Assembly (NCBI RefSeq): GCF_012317045.1
Contig: NZ_CP051154.1
Span: 2,542,001-2,606,000 of the forward strand
Length of the DNA: 64,000 nt
Source: Leifsonia sp. PS1209
GTDB lineage: Bacteria > Actinomycetota > Actinomycetes > Actinomycetales > Microbacteriaceae
Reading direction: 5' to 3'
The notes under the pieces were generated by a model that was not told the origin of the DNA, made no database searches, and worked only from the letters and a program-made list of their open reading frames with translations. The position numbers were made by a program, and so were the translations under genes. Of the stretch, positions 30,782 to 39,982 are shown in pieces (the stretch's first letter is position 1; the number at the start of each line of letters is the position of its first letter).

Positions 30782-31537
30782 ATGGCCGACAGCCACCAGC
30801 GCGTGAGCGCCATGCTCGCCGTCTCCACCGTGATCTTCTCGCTCCGCAACGACGAGGAGACGGGCGACATCGCGAGCGTGTGGCTTCCGCTCGTGCGCCG
30901 CGTCCGCCAGCCGTTCGAGGGGTGCTGGGCGCTGCCGGGCGGTCCCCTGCACGGCGATGAGGACCTCGCGTTCGCCGCCGCGCGCACCCTCAACGACACG
31001 ACGGGGCTGACCCCGCGCTACCTGGAGCAGCTGTACGCGTTCGGGGACGCATCGCGGTCGACGGGGGCGGAGCGCGTCGTGTCGATCGTGTACTGGGCGC
31101 TGGTGCGCAGCGAGGAGGCCGCACGAGCGAGCGTCGGGGAGAACGTGCGCTGGTTCCCCGCCGACGACCTGCCGAGCCTCGCCTTCGACCACAAGCTCAT
31201 CGTCGAGTACGCCCTCTGGCGCCTGCGCACCAAGATGGAGTACTCCCGCATCGCGCACGCCTTCCTCGGCGAGACGTTCACGCTCGCCCAGTTGCGCGAG
31301 GTGCACGAGGCGGTGCTGGGGCGCCCGCTCGACCCCGCCAACTTCCGCCGGACCATCGAGGGCTCCGGCGCCGTGGTCGCCACCGACCAGTACCTCACCG
31401 GCACCCGGCACCGGCCGCCGCGCCTCTACCGGTACAACGACTCCATCGACCTCGCCGACGCCGGACCACTCCCCCGCCAGCAGCATCCCTTCGCCGCACA
31501 ACCAGCAGCAGTACCGTTCGAGAGTAGAGAAGAATGA
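30782..31537 (+). CDS. nrtR: NrtR-type NAD metabolism regulator (degenerate Nudix domain plus winged helix)
   Basis: A 251-aa protein with an N-terminal Nudix fold (from MLAVSTVIFSL; ALPGGPLHGDEDL) and a C-terminal winged-helix part (residues about 155-230, LGETFTLAQLREVHEAVLGR). The Nudix box has lost its catalytic glutamates: the REUxEExGU portion reads RTLNDTTGL, so it is a ligand sensor (probably ADP-ribose) rather than a hydrolase. It is first in a five-gene NAD synthesis operon, overlapping nadA by 4 bp, with a strong GGGAGGA ribosome site and an operator-like pair upstream. Confidence 0.9.
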   Translation: MADSHQRVSAMLAVSTVIFSLRNDEETGDIASVWLPLVRRVRQPFEGCWALPGGPLHGDEDLAFAAARTLNDTTGLTPRYLEQLYAFGDASRSTGAERVVSIVYWALVRSEEAARASVGENVRWFPADDLPSLAFDHKLIVEYALWRLRTKMEYSRIAHAFLGETFTLAQLREVHEAVLGRPLDPANFRRTIEGSGAVVATDQYLTGTRHRPPRLYRYNDSIDLADAGPLPRQQHPFAAQPAAVPFESREE

Positions 31538-32832
31538 GCACCATCGCCTCGGTCGACACCACAATCCAGCTCATCGCCACCGGCGAGCTGAACGGCGAGA
31601 CCTGCACCCCCGACCTCGTCGACGCCCCCTGGACGTTCGACTCCCTCGCGCCGTCGTACGGTCCAGGCGCGTCGATGGCCGACCCCATCCCGGTGGATGC
31701 GCCGCGCCAGGGCGAGCTGCCCGAGGAGTACCGCACGGCCTCCAAGGAGGAACTGCACGACCGCATCCTCGCCGCGAAGGCGACACTCGGCGACAGGGTC
31801 GTGACGCTCGGCCACTTCTACCAGCGCGACGAGGTCGTGCAGTACGCCGATTTCGTTGGCGACTCCTTCCAGCTGGCCAACGCCGCGAAGGCCAAGCCGG
31901 AGGCGGAGGCGATCGTCTTCTGCGGCGTGCACTTCATGGCGGAGACCGCCGACATCATCTCGCGGCCGGAGCAGGCGGTCATCCTGCCCAACCTCGCTGC
32001 CGGATGCTCGATGGCGGACATGGCGGACATCGACTCCGTGACCGAGTGCTGGGAGCAGCTCGAAGAGCTGTACGGCACCGAACCGGATGCGGACGGCCGC
32101 GTGCCGGTCATCCCGGTCACGTACATGAACTCGTCCGCCGCCCTCAAGGGCTTCTGCGGCGAGCACGGCGGCATCGTCTGCACTTCCTCCAACGCGGAGA
32201 CCGTGCTGACCTGGGCGTTCGAGCGCGGGCAGCGCGTGCTGTTCTTCCCCGACCAGCACCTCGGCCGCAACACCGCCAAGGCGATGGGCGTCCCCGTCGA
32301 GCAGATGCCGCTCTGGAACCCGCGCAAGCCGCTCGGCGGCACCGACGTCGACACGCTGCAGGATGCGCGTGTCATCCTCTGGCACGGCTTCTGCTCCGTG
32401 CACAAGCGCTTCACCGTCGGCCAGATCGAGCACGCGAGGGCCGAGTTCCCCGGCGTGCGCGTGATCGTGCACCCGGAATGCCCGATGGAGGTCGTCGACG
32501 CCGCGGACGAGTACGGCTCGACCGACTACATCGTCAAGGCCATCGCGGCGGCCCCGGCGGGGTCGACGTTCGCCATCGGCACCGAGATCAACCTGGTGCA
32601 GCGCCTGGCCGCGCAGTTCCCGCAGCACACCATCTTCTGCCTCGACTCGATCGTGTGCCCCTGCTCGACCATGTACCGCATCCACCCCGGCTACCTGGCC
32701 TGGGTGCTGGAAGGCCTGGTGCGCGGCGAGGTGCTGAACCGCATCCAGGTGTCGCCGGATGTGGCGGAGCCGGCCAGGGTCGCGCTCGAGCGCATGCTCG
32801 CCGCGCGGCCGGACACCACGATGGCGGCCTGA
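31534..32832 (+). CDS. nadA: quinolinate synthase
   Basis: A 432-aa Fe-S enzyme that condenses iminoaspartate with dihydroxyacetone phosphate to quinolinate. The 4Fe-4S ligand regions are visible as FCGVHFMAET, the following GCSMADMADI and the C-terminal CPCSTMYRIHP; VTLGHFYQRDEVVQYADFVG is the family N-terminal signature. It starts within the nrtR stop (ATGA) and is followed one base after its stop by nadB. The first 60 residues are an actinobacterial-type extension. Confidence 0.97.
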   Translation: MSTIASVDTTIQLIATGELNGETCTPDLVDAPWTFDSLAPSYGPGASMADPIPVDAPRQGELPEEYRTASKEELHDRILAAKATLGDRVVTLGHFYQRDEVVQYADFVGDSFQLANAAKAKPEAEAIVFCGVHFMAETADIISRPEQAVILPNLAAGCSMADMADIDSVTECWEQLEELYGTEPDADGRVPVIPVTYMNSSAALKGFCGEHGGIVCTSSNAETVLTWAFERGQRVLFFPDQHLGRNTAKAMGVPVEQMPLWNPRKPLGGTDVDTLQDARVILWHGFCSVHKRFTVGQIEHARAEFPGVRVIVHPECPMEVVDAADEYGSTDYIVKAIAAAPAGSTFAIGTEINLVQRLAAQFPQHTIFCLDSIVCPCSTMYRIHPGYLAWVLEGLVRGEVLNRIQVSPDVAEPARVALERMLAARPDTTMAA

Positions 32833-32833
32833 C

Positions 32834-34423
32834 ATGACCAGGGTCGTGGTGGTCGGCAGCGGCATCGCCGGGCTGGTCGCCGCCGTCGAGGCGAGCAGGA
32901 CCAACAGTGTCACGCTCGTCACGAAGGCCGAGCTCGCCGAGAGCAACACCGCGTACGCGCAGGGCGGGATCGCCGCAGCGTACTTCGCCGACGACAGCGT
33001 CGAGTCGCACGTCGCCGACACGCTGCGCGCCGGGGCAGGACTGAACGTGCGGGATGCGGTGGTCGCGCTCTGCGCGGAGGGTCCGGACCGCATCCGCGAC
33101 CTGATCGCGTTCGGCGTCGCCTTCGACCGCTCGGGCGGCGACCTCGCCCGCGGTCTCGAAGCCGCGCACTCGAACGCGCGCGTCCTGCACGCGGGCGGCG
33201 ACGCGACCGGCGCGGAGATCGAGCGGGCGCTCGTGCGCGCCGTGCGGGCGTCCGGAACGCGGATCGTGGAGCAGGCATTCCTCTGCGACCTGATCGTGCA
33301 GGACGGCGCCGTGACCGGCGTCGAACTGCTGCTCGCCGACGGCACCATCGAGGTGCTCGACGCCGACGCCGTCGTGCTGGCCAGCGGAGGGGCAGGACAG
33401 CTCTACGCGCACACCACCAACCCGGCGGTCACCACCGGAGACGGCGTTGCCGCCGCGTGGCGCGCGGGTGCCGCCGTCGCCGACCTGGAGTTCTACCAGT
33501 TCCACCCGACAGCGCTCGCGATCCCCGGCTCGTTCCTGGTGTCGGAGGCCGTGCGCGGCGAGGGCGCGGTGCTGCGGAACGCGCGCGGCGAGCGGTTCAT
33601 GCTCGACGTGCATCCGGATGCGGAACTCGCGCCGCGCGACGTGGTTGCCCGGGGCATCGCTGTCGAGATGGCCGCGCAGGGCGGGCGTCCCGTCGTCCTC
33701 GACGCGACGGCGCTCGGCGCCGACTTCCTGGCGAAGCGCTTCCCGACCATCGACGCCGCCTGCCGAGCGGCCGGCCTGGACTGGTCGCGCGAGCCCGTGC
33801 CCGTCACGCCCGCGGCCCACTACTGGATGGGCGGGGTCGCCACGGACACGAGCGGGCGCAGCACACTGCCCGGGCTGTACGCGGTCGGCGAGGTGGCCTG
33901 CACGGGAGCGCACGGCGCCAACCGGCTGGCGTCGAACTCGCTGCTGGAAGGGCTGGTGTTCGCGCACCGGGCCGTCGCCGCGATCGACCGCGGCGATGCG
34001 TGGCCGGAGGCGCCGGCGTGGCTGGACGGGGCACTCGCATCCACGGCCGGAGAGCGGGCCGAACGACCGGATGCCGTGCCGGTGGACCGCGCGCGGCTGC
34101 AGGCGCTTCTCTGGGATACCGCGGGCGTGCACCGCGACAGGGAGCGACTGGATGCGGCGCTCGGCGTGCTCGCCGGGTGGCGCGCATCCGGGACGCACCG
34201 CACGCGGGCCGAGCGCGAGGACGCCAACCTGCTCGACCTGGCCAGGCTCGTCGTCTCGTCGGCGCTCGGCCGGGAGGAGTCGCGCGGCGCGCACTTCCGC
34301 TCCGACTTCCCCGCGCCGTCGGCGGACGCGCGGCACACCGTGCGCACCGAGCACGCCGCGCACACCGCCCACTCCGCTTTCGCCACTGCCCTGATCGACA
34401 CCGAGGTGACCGTTCCATGCTGA
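32834..34423 (+). CDS. nadB: L-aspartate oxidase
   Basis: A 529-aa FAD enzyme that oxidises L-aspartate to iminoaspartate for NadA. The dinucleotide motif VVVGSGIAGLVAA is at residues 4-16, NTAYAQGGIAAAY and the C-terminal GANRLASNSLLEGLVFAHRA are family signatures. ATG 32834 is chosen since it opens straight into the FAD motif and lies one base past the nadA stop. It overlaps nadC by 7 bp. Confidence 0.97.
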   Translation: MTRVVVVGSGIAGLVAAVEASRTNSVTLVTKAELAESNTAYAQGGIAAAYFADDSVESHVADTLRAGAGLNVRDAVVALCAEGPDRIRDLIAFGVAFDRSGGDLARGLEAAHSNARVLHAGGDATGAEIERALVRAVRASGTRIVEQAFLCDLIVQDGAVTGVELLLADGTIEVLDADAVVLASGGAGQLYAHTTNPAVTTGDGVAAAWRAGAAVADLEFYQFHPTALAIPGSFLVSEAVRGEGAVLRNARGERFMLDVHPDAELAPRDVVARGIAVEMAAQGGRPVVLDATALGADFLAKRFPTIDAACRAAGLDWSREPVPVTPAAHYWMGGVATDTSGRSTLPGLYAVGEVACTGAHGANRLASNSLLEGLVFAHRAVAAIDRGDAWPEAPAWLDGALASTAGERAERPDAVPVDRARLQALLWDTAGVHRDRERLDAALGVLAGWRASGTHRTRAEREDANLLDLARLVVSSALGREESRGAHFRSDFPAPSADARHTVRTEHAAHTAHSAFATALIDTEVTVPC

Positions 34424-35289
34424 CCGACCAGACCATCCAGACCGTCGTGCGGGCCGCCCTCGTCGAGGACGCGCCGTGGGGCGATCTCACCTCGGCTCTG
34501 CTCATTCCCGAGACGGCATATGCCACGGCCCGGCTGGCCGCTCGTGAGGCTGGGACGTTCTCCGGCGGCGCCGTGTTCACTGCCGCGATGACGATCACCG
34601 ACCCGCGCATCGCGGTGGAGCTCGCGGTTGCGGACGGCGACGCCTTCCAGGCCGGGGACACGCTCGCCACGGTGTCCGGGCCTGCACGATCCGTGCTGCA
34701 GGCGGAGCGGGTCGCCCTCAACTTCGTGCAGAGGATGAGCGGGATCGCGACCCTCACGGCGTCCTACGTCGCCGAGGTCGCGCACACCGGCGCCCGCATC
34801 GTCGACACCAGGAAGACCACGCCGGGACTGCGCGCCTTCGAGCGTCACGCCGTGCGCAGCGGCGGCGGCCACAACCACCGGTTCTCCCTGTCCGACGCGG
34901 TAATGGCGAAGGACAACCACCTCGCCGTGCTCACCGAGCAGTCCGGGCTGTCGGTGACGGAGGCGCTGCTGGCCGTGCGCGCGCAGCTCTCGCACACCAC
35001 CCACCTCGAGGTCGAGGTGGACCGCATCGACCAGATCGAGCCTGTGCTCGCCGCGGGCGTCGACACGATCATGCTCGACAACTTCACCGTGGAACAGCTG
35101 CGCGAAGGGGTCGCACTGGTCGCCGGTCGGGCCATCGTGGATGCGAGCGGCAACGTGAACCTCTCCACCGTGCGCAGCGTCGCGGAGACCGGCGTGGACG
35201 TCATCTCGGTCGGCGCGCTGACGCACAGCGTGCGCGCGCTCGATCTCGGGCTCGACGTCGTGCTGGATGCGGAGCCGGACGCGACATGA
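34417..35289 (+). CDS. nadC: nicotinate-nucleotide pyrophosphorylase (carboxylating)
   Basis: A 290-aa quinolinate phosphoribosyltransferase that makes nicotinate mononucleotide from quinolinate and PRPP. EDAPWGDLTSALLIP, ERVALNFVQRMSGIAT, DTRKTTPGLRAFERHAVRSG and the C-terminal IMLDNF with VDVISVGALTHSV are diagnostic. ATG 34417 lies 7 bp inside the end of nadB; the frame upstream is noise over nadB. Its stop overlaps the desulfurase gene start by 4 bp. Confidence 0.97.
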   Translation: MLTDQTIQTVVRAALVEDAPWGDLTSALLIPETAYATARLAAREAGTFSGGAVFTAAMTITDPRIAVELAVADGDAFQAGDTLATVSGPARSVLQAERVALNFVQRMSGIATLTASYVAEVAHTGARIVDTRKTTPGLRAFERHAVRSGGGHNHRFSLSDAVMAKDNHLAVLTEQSGLSVTEALLAVRAQLSHTTHLEVEVDRIDQIEPVLAAGVDTIMLDNFTVEQLREGVALVAGRAIVDASGNVNLSTVRSVAETGVDVISVGALTHSVRALDLGLDVVLDAEPDAT

Positions 35290-36428
35290 TCTACCTCGAC
35301 GCGGCGGCCACCTCGGCGGTGCGTCGCGAGGTCCTCGAAGCGATGTGGCCGTATCTCACCGGCGACTTCGGCAACCCGTCGAGCCACCACGGCGTCGGAG
35401 AGTCAGCGGCGCGCGCCCTCGCCGATGCGCGGGCGACGGTGGCCGCGTGGCTCGGCTGCCGCGCTTCGGAGGTCGTCTTCACCTCGGGCGGCACGGAGGC
35501 GGACAACCTCGCGATCAAAGGCATCGCGCTCGCCGCCCCGCGCGGGCGGCACATCGTGACCACCGCCATCGAGCACGAGGCCGTCCTCGCCTCCGTGGAC
35601 TACCTGGTGAGGCAGCACGGCTTCAGCGTCGACTACGCGCCCGTCGGCCGCGACGGGCTGATCGACGTCGACGCGTTCGCCGCGCTGCTCCGCCCGGACA
35701 CCACCCTCGCCAGCGTGATGCTCGCCAACAACGAGGTCGGCACCGTCCAGCCGATCGCCCGGCTGACCGCGCTGACGCGCGAGCTGCGCATCCCGTTCCA
35801 CACCGACGCCGTGCAGGCGGCGGGCTGGCTGCCGCTCGACGTGACGACGCTCGGCGTGGATGCGCTCAGCGTCTCCGGCCACAAGCTCGGCGCCCCGAAA
35901 GGGATCGGCGCGCTGTTCGTGCGCGGACGCATCCCGATCGAACCCGTGCTGCACGGAGGAGGGCAGGAGCGCGGCAAGCGCTCCGGCACCGAGAACGTCG
36001 CCGGTGCGGTCGGGCTGGCGACGGCGGTGCGGCTCGCGGCGGCGAACCGCGAGGCGCAGGCCGCTGCCGCCGCCCGCGCACGGGATGCGTTCGTGGCCGC
36101 CGTGCTGGCCGAGCTCCCGGATGCGCGGCTCACCGGGCATCCATCGGCGCGGCTGCCCGGCACGGCGTCGTTCGTCTTCCCCGGCAGCAACGGCGAGACG
36201 ATCCTGCTCGAACTGGAACGGCGCGGTGTCGTCTCGTCGAGCGGATCGGCGTGCGCCGCGGGCAGCGAGGATGCGTCGCACGTACTGCTGGCGCTCGGCT
36301 ACGAGGAGGACGTCGCCCGCACGGCCGTGCGGTTCTCCTGGGGTCCGGAGGTCGACGTCGACCAGCTCGCCGGGGTGGCCGCGGCCGTCGGGGACGCCGT
36401 CAGAGAGGTCGCGGCGCTCGGCCGCTGA
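35286..36428 (+). CDS. cysteine desulfurase (NifS/IscS-like) of the NAD operon
   Basis: A 380-aa PLP enzyme that removes sulfur from cysteine for Fe-S cluster building. The PLP lysine is Lys200 (SGHKLGAPKGIGAL), and the active-site cysteine is Cys323 in SSGSACAAGS. It overlaps nadC (ATGA) and is the last gene of nrtR-nadABC, so its likely job is to feed the oxygen-sensitive 4Fe-4S cluster of NadA, as with NifS-type genes in nad operons elsewhere. A small hairpin follows. Confidence 0.93.
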   Translation: MIYLDAAATSAVRREVLEAMWPYLTGDFGNPSSHHGVGESAARALADARATVAAWLGCRASEVVFTSGGTEADNLAIKGIALAAPRGRHIVTTAIEHEAVLASVDYLVRQHGFSVDYAPVGRDGLIDVDAFAALLRPDTTLASVMLANNEVGTVQPIARLTALTRELRIPFHTDAVQAAGWLPLDVTTLGVDALSVSGHKLGAPKGIGALFVRGRIPIEPVLHGGGQERGKRSGTENVAGAVGLATAVRLAAANREAQAAAAARARDAFVAAVLAELPDARLTGHPSARLPGTASFVFPGSNGETILLELERRGVVSSSGSACAAGSEDASHVLLALGYEEDVARTAVRFSWGPEVDVDQLAGVAAAVGDAVREVAALGR

Positions 36429-36433
36429 TCCGC

Positions 36434-36449
36434 CGATGCGAACGCATCG
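36434..36449 (+). terminator. small hairpin after the nad operon
   Basis: CGATGCG-AA-CGCATCG, perfect 7-bp arms, 6 bp after the desulfurase stop and followed by ATTACG. It is a weak but well-placed candidate for the end of the NAD operon transcript. Confidence 0.4.
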
Positions 36450-36515
36450 ATTACGCGCAGAGTGAACGCCGGAAACGTTAACACGGCCGACACCCCGCAT
36501 GTCGGTGGCCGTCGC

Positions 36516-36521
36516 TACGCT
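36516..36521 (+). promoter_or_regulatory. leaderless-type -10 box (TACGCT)
   Basis: TACGCT lies 7 nt before GTG 36529, which has no ribosome site. This spacing places the transcript start at or next to the GTG and decides the start chosen for the MFS gene. No clear -35 box is seen. Confidence 0.5.
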
Positions 36522-36528
36522 CGAACCC

Positions 36529-38085
36529 GTGACTGAGAACACCCCGCCCGCGCCCGAGGCGCTCGCCGACCCCGCCTTCGACGACCTCGCGGTCGCCGGA
36601 TCCGCCGCCGACGTCTCGACGGGAGGAACGGCCGGTGCCGGCGTCGCTGCGGCGCCCGATCACACCAAGCGCAACAATCGGGTGATCTGGCTGCTGCTCT
36701 CCGCCACGTTCGTCGTCATCCTCAACGAGACGATCATGTCGGTCGCCATCCCGAAGCTGATGGACGACCTGCGGATCGACGCGCTCGCGGCCCAGTGGCT
36801 GTCCACGGCGTTCATGCTGACGATGGCCGTCGTCATCCCGATCACCGGCTTCCTGCTGCAGCGGTTCAGCACGCGCAGCATCTTCATCGCCGCGATGAGC
36901 CTGTTCTCGCTGGGAACGCTGTCGGCCGCCCTGGCGCCCGGCTTCGGGCTGCTCGTCGTCGCGCGCGTCATCCAGGCGTCCGGCACGGCCATCATGATCC
37001 CGCTGCTGATGACCACCCTGATGACGCTCGTGCCGCCGAACAAGCGCGGCCGCACGATGGGCAACGTCTCGATCGTGATCTCCGTCGCGCCCGCCATCGG
37101 CCCGACCATCTCCGGCTTCATCCTCAACTACCTCGACTGGCGCTGGATCTTCCTGATCGTGCTGCCGATCGCCGTGGTCATGCTGCTCATCGGCATCAAG
37201 TTCGTCGAGAACGTCACCGACCCGCAGAAGGTCAAGGTCGACGTACTCTCCGTCATCCTGTCGGCGTTCGGGTTCGGCGGGCTGCTCTACGGTCTCAGCC
37301 AGACCGGCGCATCCGGCCCCGGCAGCTCGCCAGCGGTGATGTGGGTGTCGCTGGCGGTCGGCGTGGTCGCCCTGACCGCGTTCATCCTGCGCCAGCTCAT
37401 CCTGCAGCGCCGCGACAGCGCACTGCTCGACCTGCGCACGTTCCGGTCGCCGATCTTCACGGTGTCGATCGCGCTGATGGCGATCAGCACGGCGGCGATG
37501 TTCGGCGTCATCATTGTGCTCCCGCTCTACCTGCAGCACGTCCTCGGCCTCGACACACTCGCGACCGGTCTGCTGCTCCTCCCGGGCGGTCTCGTCATGG
37601 GGCTGCTCGCGCCGTTCGTCGGCCGCGTGTACGACCGGTTCGGGCCGCGCGTGCTGGTCGTGCCCGGCGCGATCCTGGTCAGCCTGGCGCTCTGGGGATT
37701 CACGCTCATCACCGAGCACACCTCGCAGTACCTCGTCCTGGCCGGGCACGTCACGCTGAGCATCGGACTCGCCCTCATGTTCACGCCGCTGTTCACGGCA
37801 GGGCTCGGCGCGGTGCCGCCGAACCTGTACTCGCACGGCAGCGCGATCGTGGGCACGGTGCAGCAGGTGGCGGGAGCAGCGGGAACAGCCCTGCTCGTCG
37901 CGATCATGTCGGCGCACACGGCCTCGCTGGTCAGCTCGGGCACGAGCATCGTCCCCGCCACGGCGGGCGGCATCCGGATGGCGTTCCTCGCCGCGGCGAT
38001 CATCTCGCTGTTCGCGGTGGTCGGCGCCTTCTTCATCCGCAAGCCGGCGGACGTGATCGCACCGGAAGGGCACGTCGCGCACTGA
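36529..38085 (+). CDS. MFS drug/solute exporter, DHA2 (EmrB/QacA) family
   Basis: A 518-aa, 14-helix proton-driven exporter. Motif A-like and antiporter motif regions are visible (LLSATFVVILNETIMSVAIP at the first helix, MGNVSIVISVAPAIGPTISG for the antiporter motif C). The N-terminal 45 residues are acidic and Ala-rich before the first helix. GTG 36529 is preferred because a TACGCT -10-like box ends 7 nt before it; ATG 36499 would give 528 aa. The transported compound is not predictable. Confidence 0.9.
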   Translation: MTENTPPAPEALADPAFDDLAVAGSAADVSTGGTAGAGVAAAPDHTKRNNRVIWLLLSATFVVILNETIMSVAIPKLMDDLRIDALAAQWLSTAFMLTMAVVIPITGFLLQRFSTRSIFIAAMSLFSLGTLSAALAPGFGLLVVARVIQASGTAIMIPLLMTTLMTLVPPNKRGRTMGNVSIVISVAPAIGPTISGFILNYLDWRWIFLIVLPIAVVMLLIGIKFVENVTDPQKVKVDVLSVILSAFGFGGLLYGLSQTGASGPGSSPAVMWVSLAVGVVALTAFILRQLILQRRDSALLDLRTFRSPIFTVSIALMAISTAAMFGVIIVLPLYLQHVLGLDTLATGLLLLPGGLVMGLLAPFVGRVYDRFGPRVLVVPGAILVSLALWGFTLITEHTSQYLVLAGHVTLSIGLALMFTPLFTAGLGAVPPNLYSHGSAIVGTVQQVAGAAGTALLVAIMSAHTASLVSSGTSIVPATAGGIRMAFLAAAIISLFAVVGAFFIRKPADVIAPEGHVAH

Positions 38086-38113
38086 CCGCGCGGCGGCCGG
38101 ACAGGAGGCAGGC

Positions 38114-38476
38114 ATGGCACGCGGAGTCGACGCAGACACGGTCGACGAATACCTCGACCGGATCGGCGAACCCTTCTCGTCGGCGCTGCGCACGGTGCGC
38201 GACCGCATCGTCGAGGTGCTGCCGGACACGGAGCAGGTGATCAGCTACCGGGTGCCGATCTTCCGGCACCGCGGCCGCGCCCTGATCGGCCTGTCGGCCA
38301 CGGCGAAAGAGTGCAGCCTGCTGCTGATGAGCCCGTCGGCCGCGGCGGCCCTCGCCGGGACGCTCGCCGAGGGCACGCTCAGCGGAGCGACCCTGCACTT
38401 CGCGCCGGAGAAGCCGCTCGGGGTGGAGACGCTGCGCACCATCATCGAGTACCGCGTGGGCGAAGCGGCGGGGTGA
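38114..38476 (+). CDS. DUF1801 family protein (YdhG-like)
   Basis: A 120-aa small cytoplasmic protein. YLDRIGEPFSSALRTVRDRIVEVLPDTEQVISYRVPIF is shared with the DUF1801/YdhG family, whose members are annotated as iron chaperone-like; the role is not established here. AGGAGG precedes the ATG by 7 nt. It lies 28 bp after the MFS gene and may be cotranscribed. The 86-bp convergent gap that follows shows no obvious hairpin. Confidence 0.85.
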   Translation: MARGVDADTVDEYLDRIGEPFSSALRTVRDRIVEVLPDTEQVISYRVPIFRHRGRALIGLSATAKECSLLLMSPSAAAALAGTLAEGTLSGATLHFAPEKPLGVETLRTIIEYRVGEAAG

Positions 38477-38562
38477 GCGGCTGCGCTCGGTGCGCGGGGC
38501 CGCGGCGGGCGAGGCGATCGGCTCCGGTCGCGGCGCCTGCCGGGGTCTTCGGACTGCGCTCG

Positions 38563-39300
38563 CTACACCGGGCGCGCGTCGGCGACCACGATCAGCTCGG
38601 TGGTCGCGTCGGTGACCGGGCCACGCATCCAGTCGCCGTAGACCGCGCGCACCCCGAAGCCCGCGCCGACCAGCGACGCCCGCAGCTCCTCCTCGGTGCG
38701 GAAGCGCAGCGCGCCCTCGTCGGTGACGTGCTCGCCGTTCTCCCACTCGTAGTGCCCCACCAGACCGACCACCCCGCCCGAGGCTCCGGTGACCTCGTTC
38801 CACGCCGTCACCGGGCCGTCCGGGGTGTCGAGCACCTCGCGGCCGTCGCCCCAGCGCAGCCAGGCCTGCGCCTGCGGGTCGCGGCTCTCGAACACGAGGA
38901 GTCCACCCGGCCGCAGCGCCCGGTGGGCGGCGGCGAGTGCATCCGTCCAGGCGTCGTCCGTGATGAAGACCTGGGCGACGTGTCCGGTCATGATCGCCAG
39001 GTCGGCGTCGCCGGGCGGGAGCTCGCTCGCCTCCGCGCGCAGCCACTCGACCAGGTCGCCGCCGTCGCGGGTGCGGGCGATGTCGAGCATGGCCTCCGCG
39101 GGGTCTGCTCCGAGCATCCGGTGGCCGCGGCGCGCAAGTTCGACGGTCAGCAGGCCGGTGCCGCAGCCGATGTCCAGGATGCGCGACCCCGGATGCTCGT
39201 CGGCGAAAGCCAGGTAGAACTCGGTGTCGGCCGCGAACGGATTCATCCGGTCGTACAGGGCGGCGAGACGGGGGTCGCGGTAGCTGGCATCCTCGGTCAC
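38563..39300 (-). CDS. class I SAM-dependent methyltransferase
   Basis: A 245-aa methyltransferase. Motif I is RILDIGCGTGLLTVELARRGH at about residues 36-56, followed by GADPAEAMLDIA (acidic loop). The N-terminus YDRMNPFAADTEFYLAFA and the C-terminal beta domain match the common unassigned methyltransferases of actinobacteria; substrate unknown. GTG 39300 has a TAGCGT box 6 nt upstream, suggesting a leaderless transcript. Confidence 0.88.
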   Translation of the reverse strand: MTEDASYRDPRLAALYDRMNPFAADTEFYLAFADEHPGSRILDIGCGTGLLTVELARRGHRMLGADPAEAMLDIARTRDGGDLVEWLRAEASELPPGDADLAIMTGHVAQVFITDDAWTDALAAAHRALRPGGLLVFESRDPQAQAWLRWGDGREVLDTPDGPVTAWNEVTGASGGVVGLVGHYEWENGEHVTDEGALRFRTEEELRASLVGAGFGVRAVYGDWMRGPVTDATTELIVVADARPV

Positions 39301-39306
39301 CTTCCC

Positions 39307-39312
39307 ACGCTA
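39307..39312 (-). promoter_or_regulatory. leaderless-type -10 box (TAGCGT)
   Basis: TAGCGT on the minus strand, 6 nt before the GTG of the methyltransferase gene; no ribosome site is present. Confidence 0.5.
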
Positions 39313-39372
39313 GCGGTGCGGTCGCGCCGGTGCGAGCATGGAGTGCGGGGTTCTGCGACGGAGGAGGAAGCC

Positions 39373-39942
39373 ATGTCCATCATCTCGACGACGGCACCGG
39401 AGGACGCGGAGGGGGAGGTCGCCGCGATCTACGCCAAAGAGGAAGCAGACCTCGGCTACGTCGCGTCGCACACGCGTGCGATGGCGGTGAATCCCGAGGC
39501 GTACCGGGCGTGGGAGCAGCTGGTCCGGTCGATCGTGTCGCAGCTGGGCACGCGCCGGTTCGAACTGGTCACGCTCGCTGCCGCGCAGGGCACGCACTCC
39601 GAGCACTGCCGGCTGGCGCACGGACGCAAGACCCTCCCGCTGATCGAGGAGGACCAGCTGATCCGCATCGCCCGCGATTACCACGACGCCGATCTCACCG
39701 AGGCCGAGGTGGGGATGATGGAATACGCGGAGCGGGTCAGCCGCGACTCGTACGCGATGACCGACGCCGACAGCCAGCGCCTGCGCGACCTCGGCTTCAG
39801 CGACAGGGAGATCGTCGACATCACGCTCGCCGCGTCGGCCCGCAACTACTTCAGCCGCGCCATCCAGGCCCTCGCGGTCGACGTGGATGTGCCGCCCGGT
39901 CTCAGCCCGCACCTCCGCGGGGCGCTGCTCGCTCCGCTCTGA
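39373..39942 (+). CDS. AhpD-like / carboxymuconolactone decarboxylase family protein
   Basis: A 189-aa all-helical protein of the AhpD-like superfamily (peroxidase-related). The stretch ELVTLAAAQGTHSEHCRLAHGR is the family active-site helix, but where AhpD has CxxC this protein has SEHC, so only the second cysteine remains and classic disulfide peroxidase chemistry is doubtful. ATG 39373 follows GGAGGAAG. No obvious partner gene; the methyltransferase is divergent. Confidence 0.85.
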   Translation: MSIISTTAPEDAEGEVAAIYAKEEADLGYVASHTRAMAVNPEAYRAWEQLVRSIVSQLGTRRFELVTLAAAQGTHSEHCRLAHGRKTLPLIEEDQLIRIARDYHDADLTEAEVGMMEYAERVSRDSYAMTDADSQRLRDLGFSDREIVDITLAASARNYFSRAIQALAVDVDVPPGLSPHLRGALLAPL

Positions 39943-39982
39943 GCGGTCGCGCGGGCGGCGCGCGGCGGGCGCGAGCTCGCAA

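Noticed and set aside
30782..31537. Active Nudix hydrolase
   Set aside because: The Nudix box lacks the catalytic glutamates (RTLNDTTGL), and a winged-helix tail plus operon position indicate NrtR.
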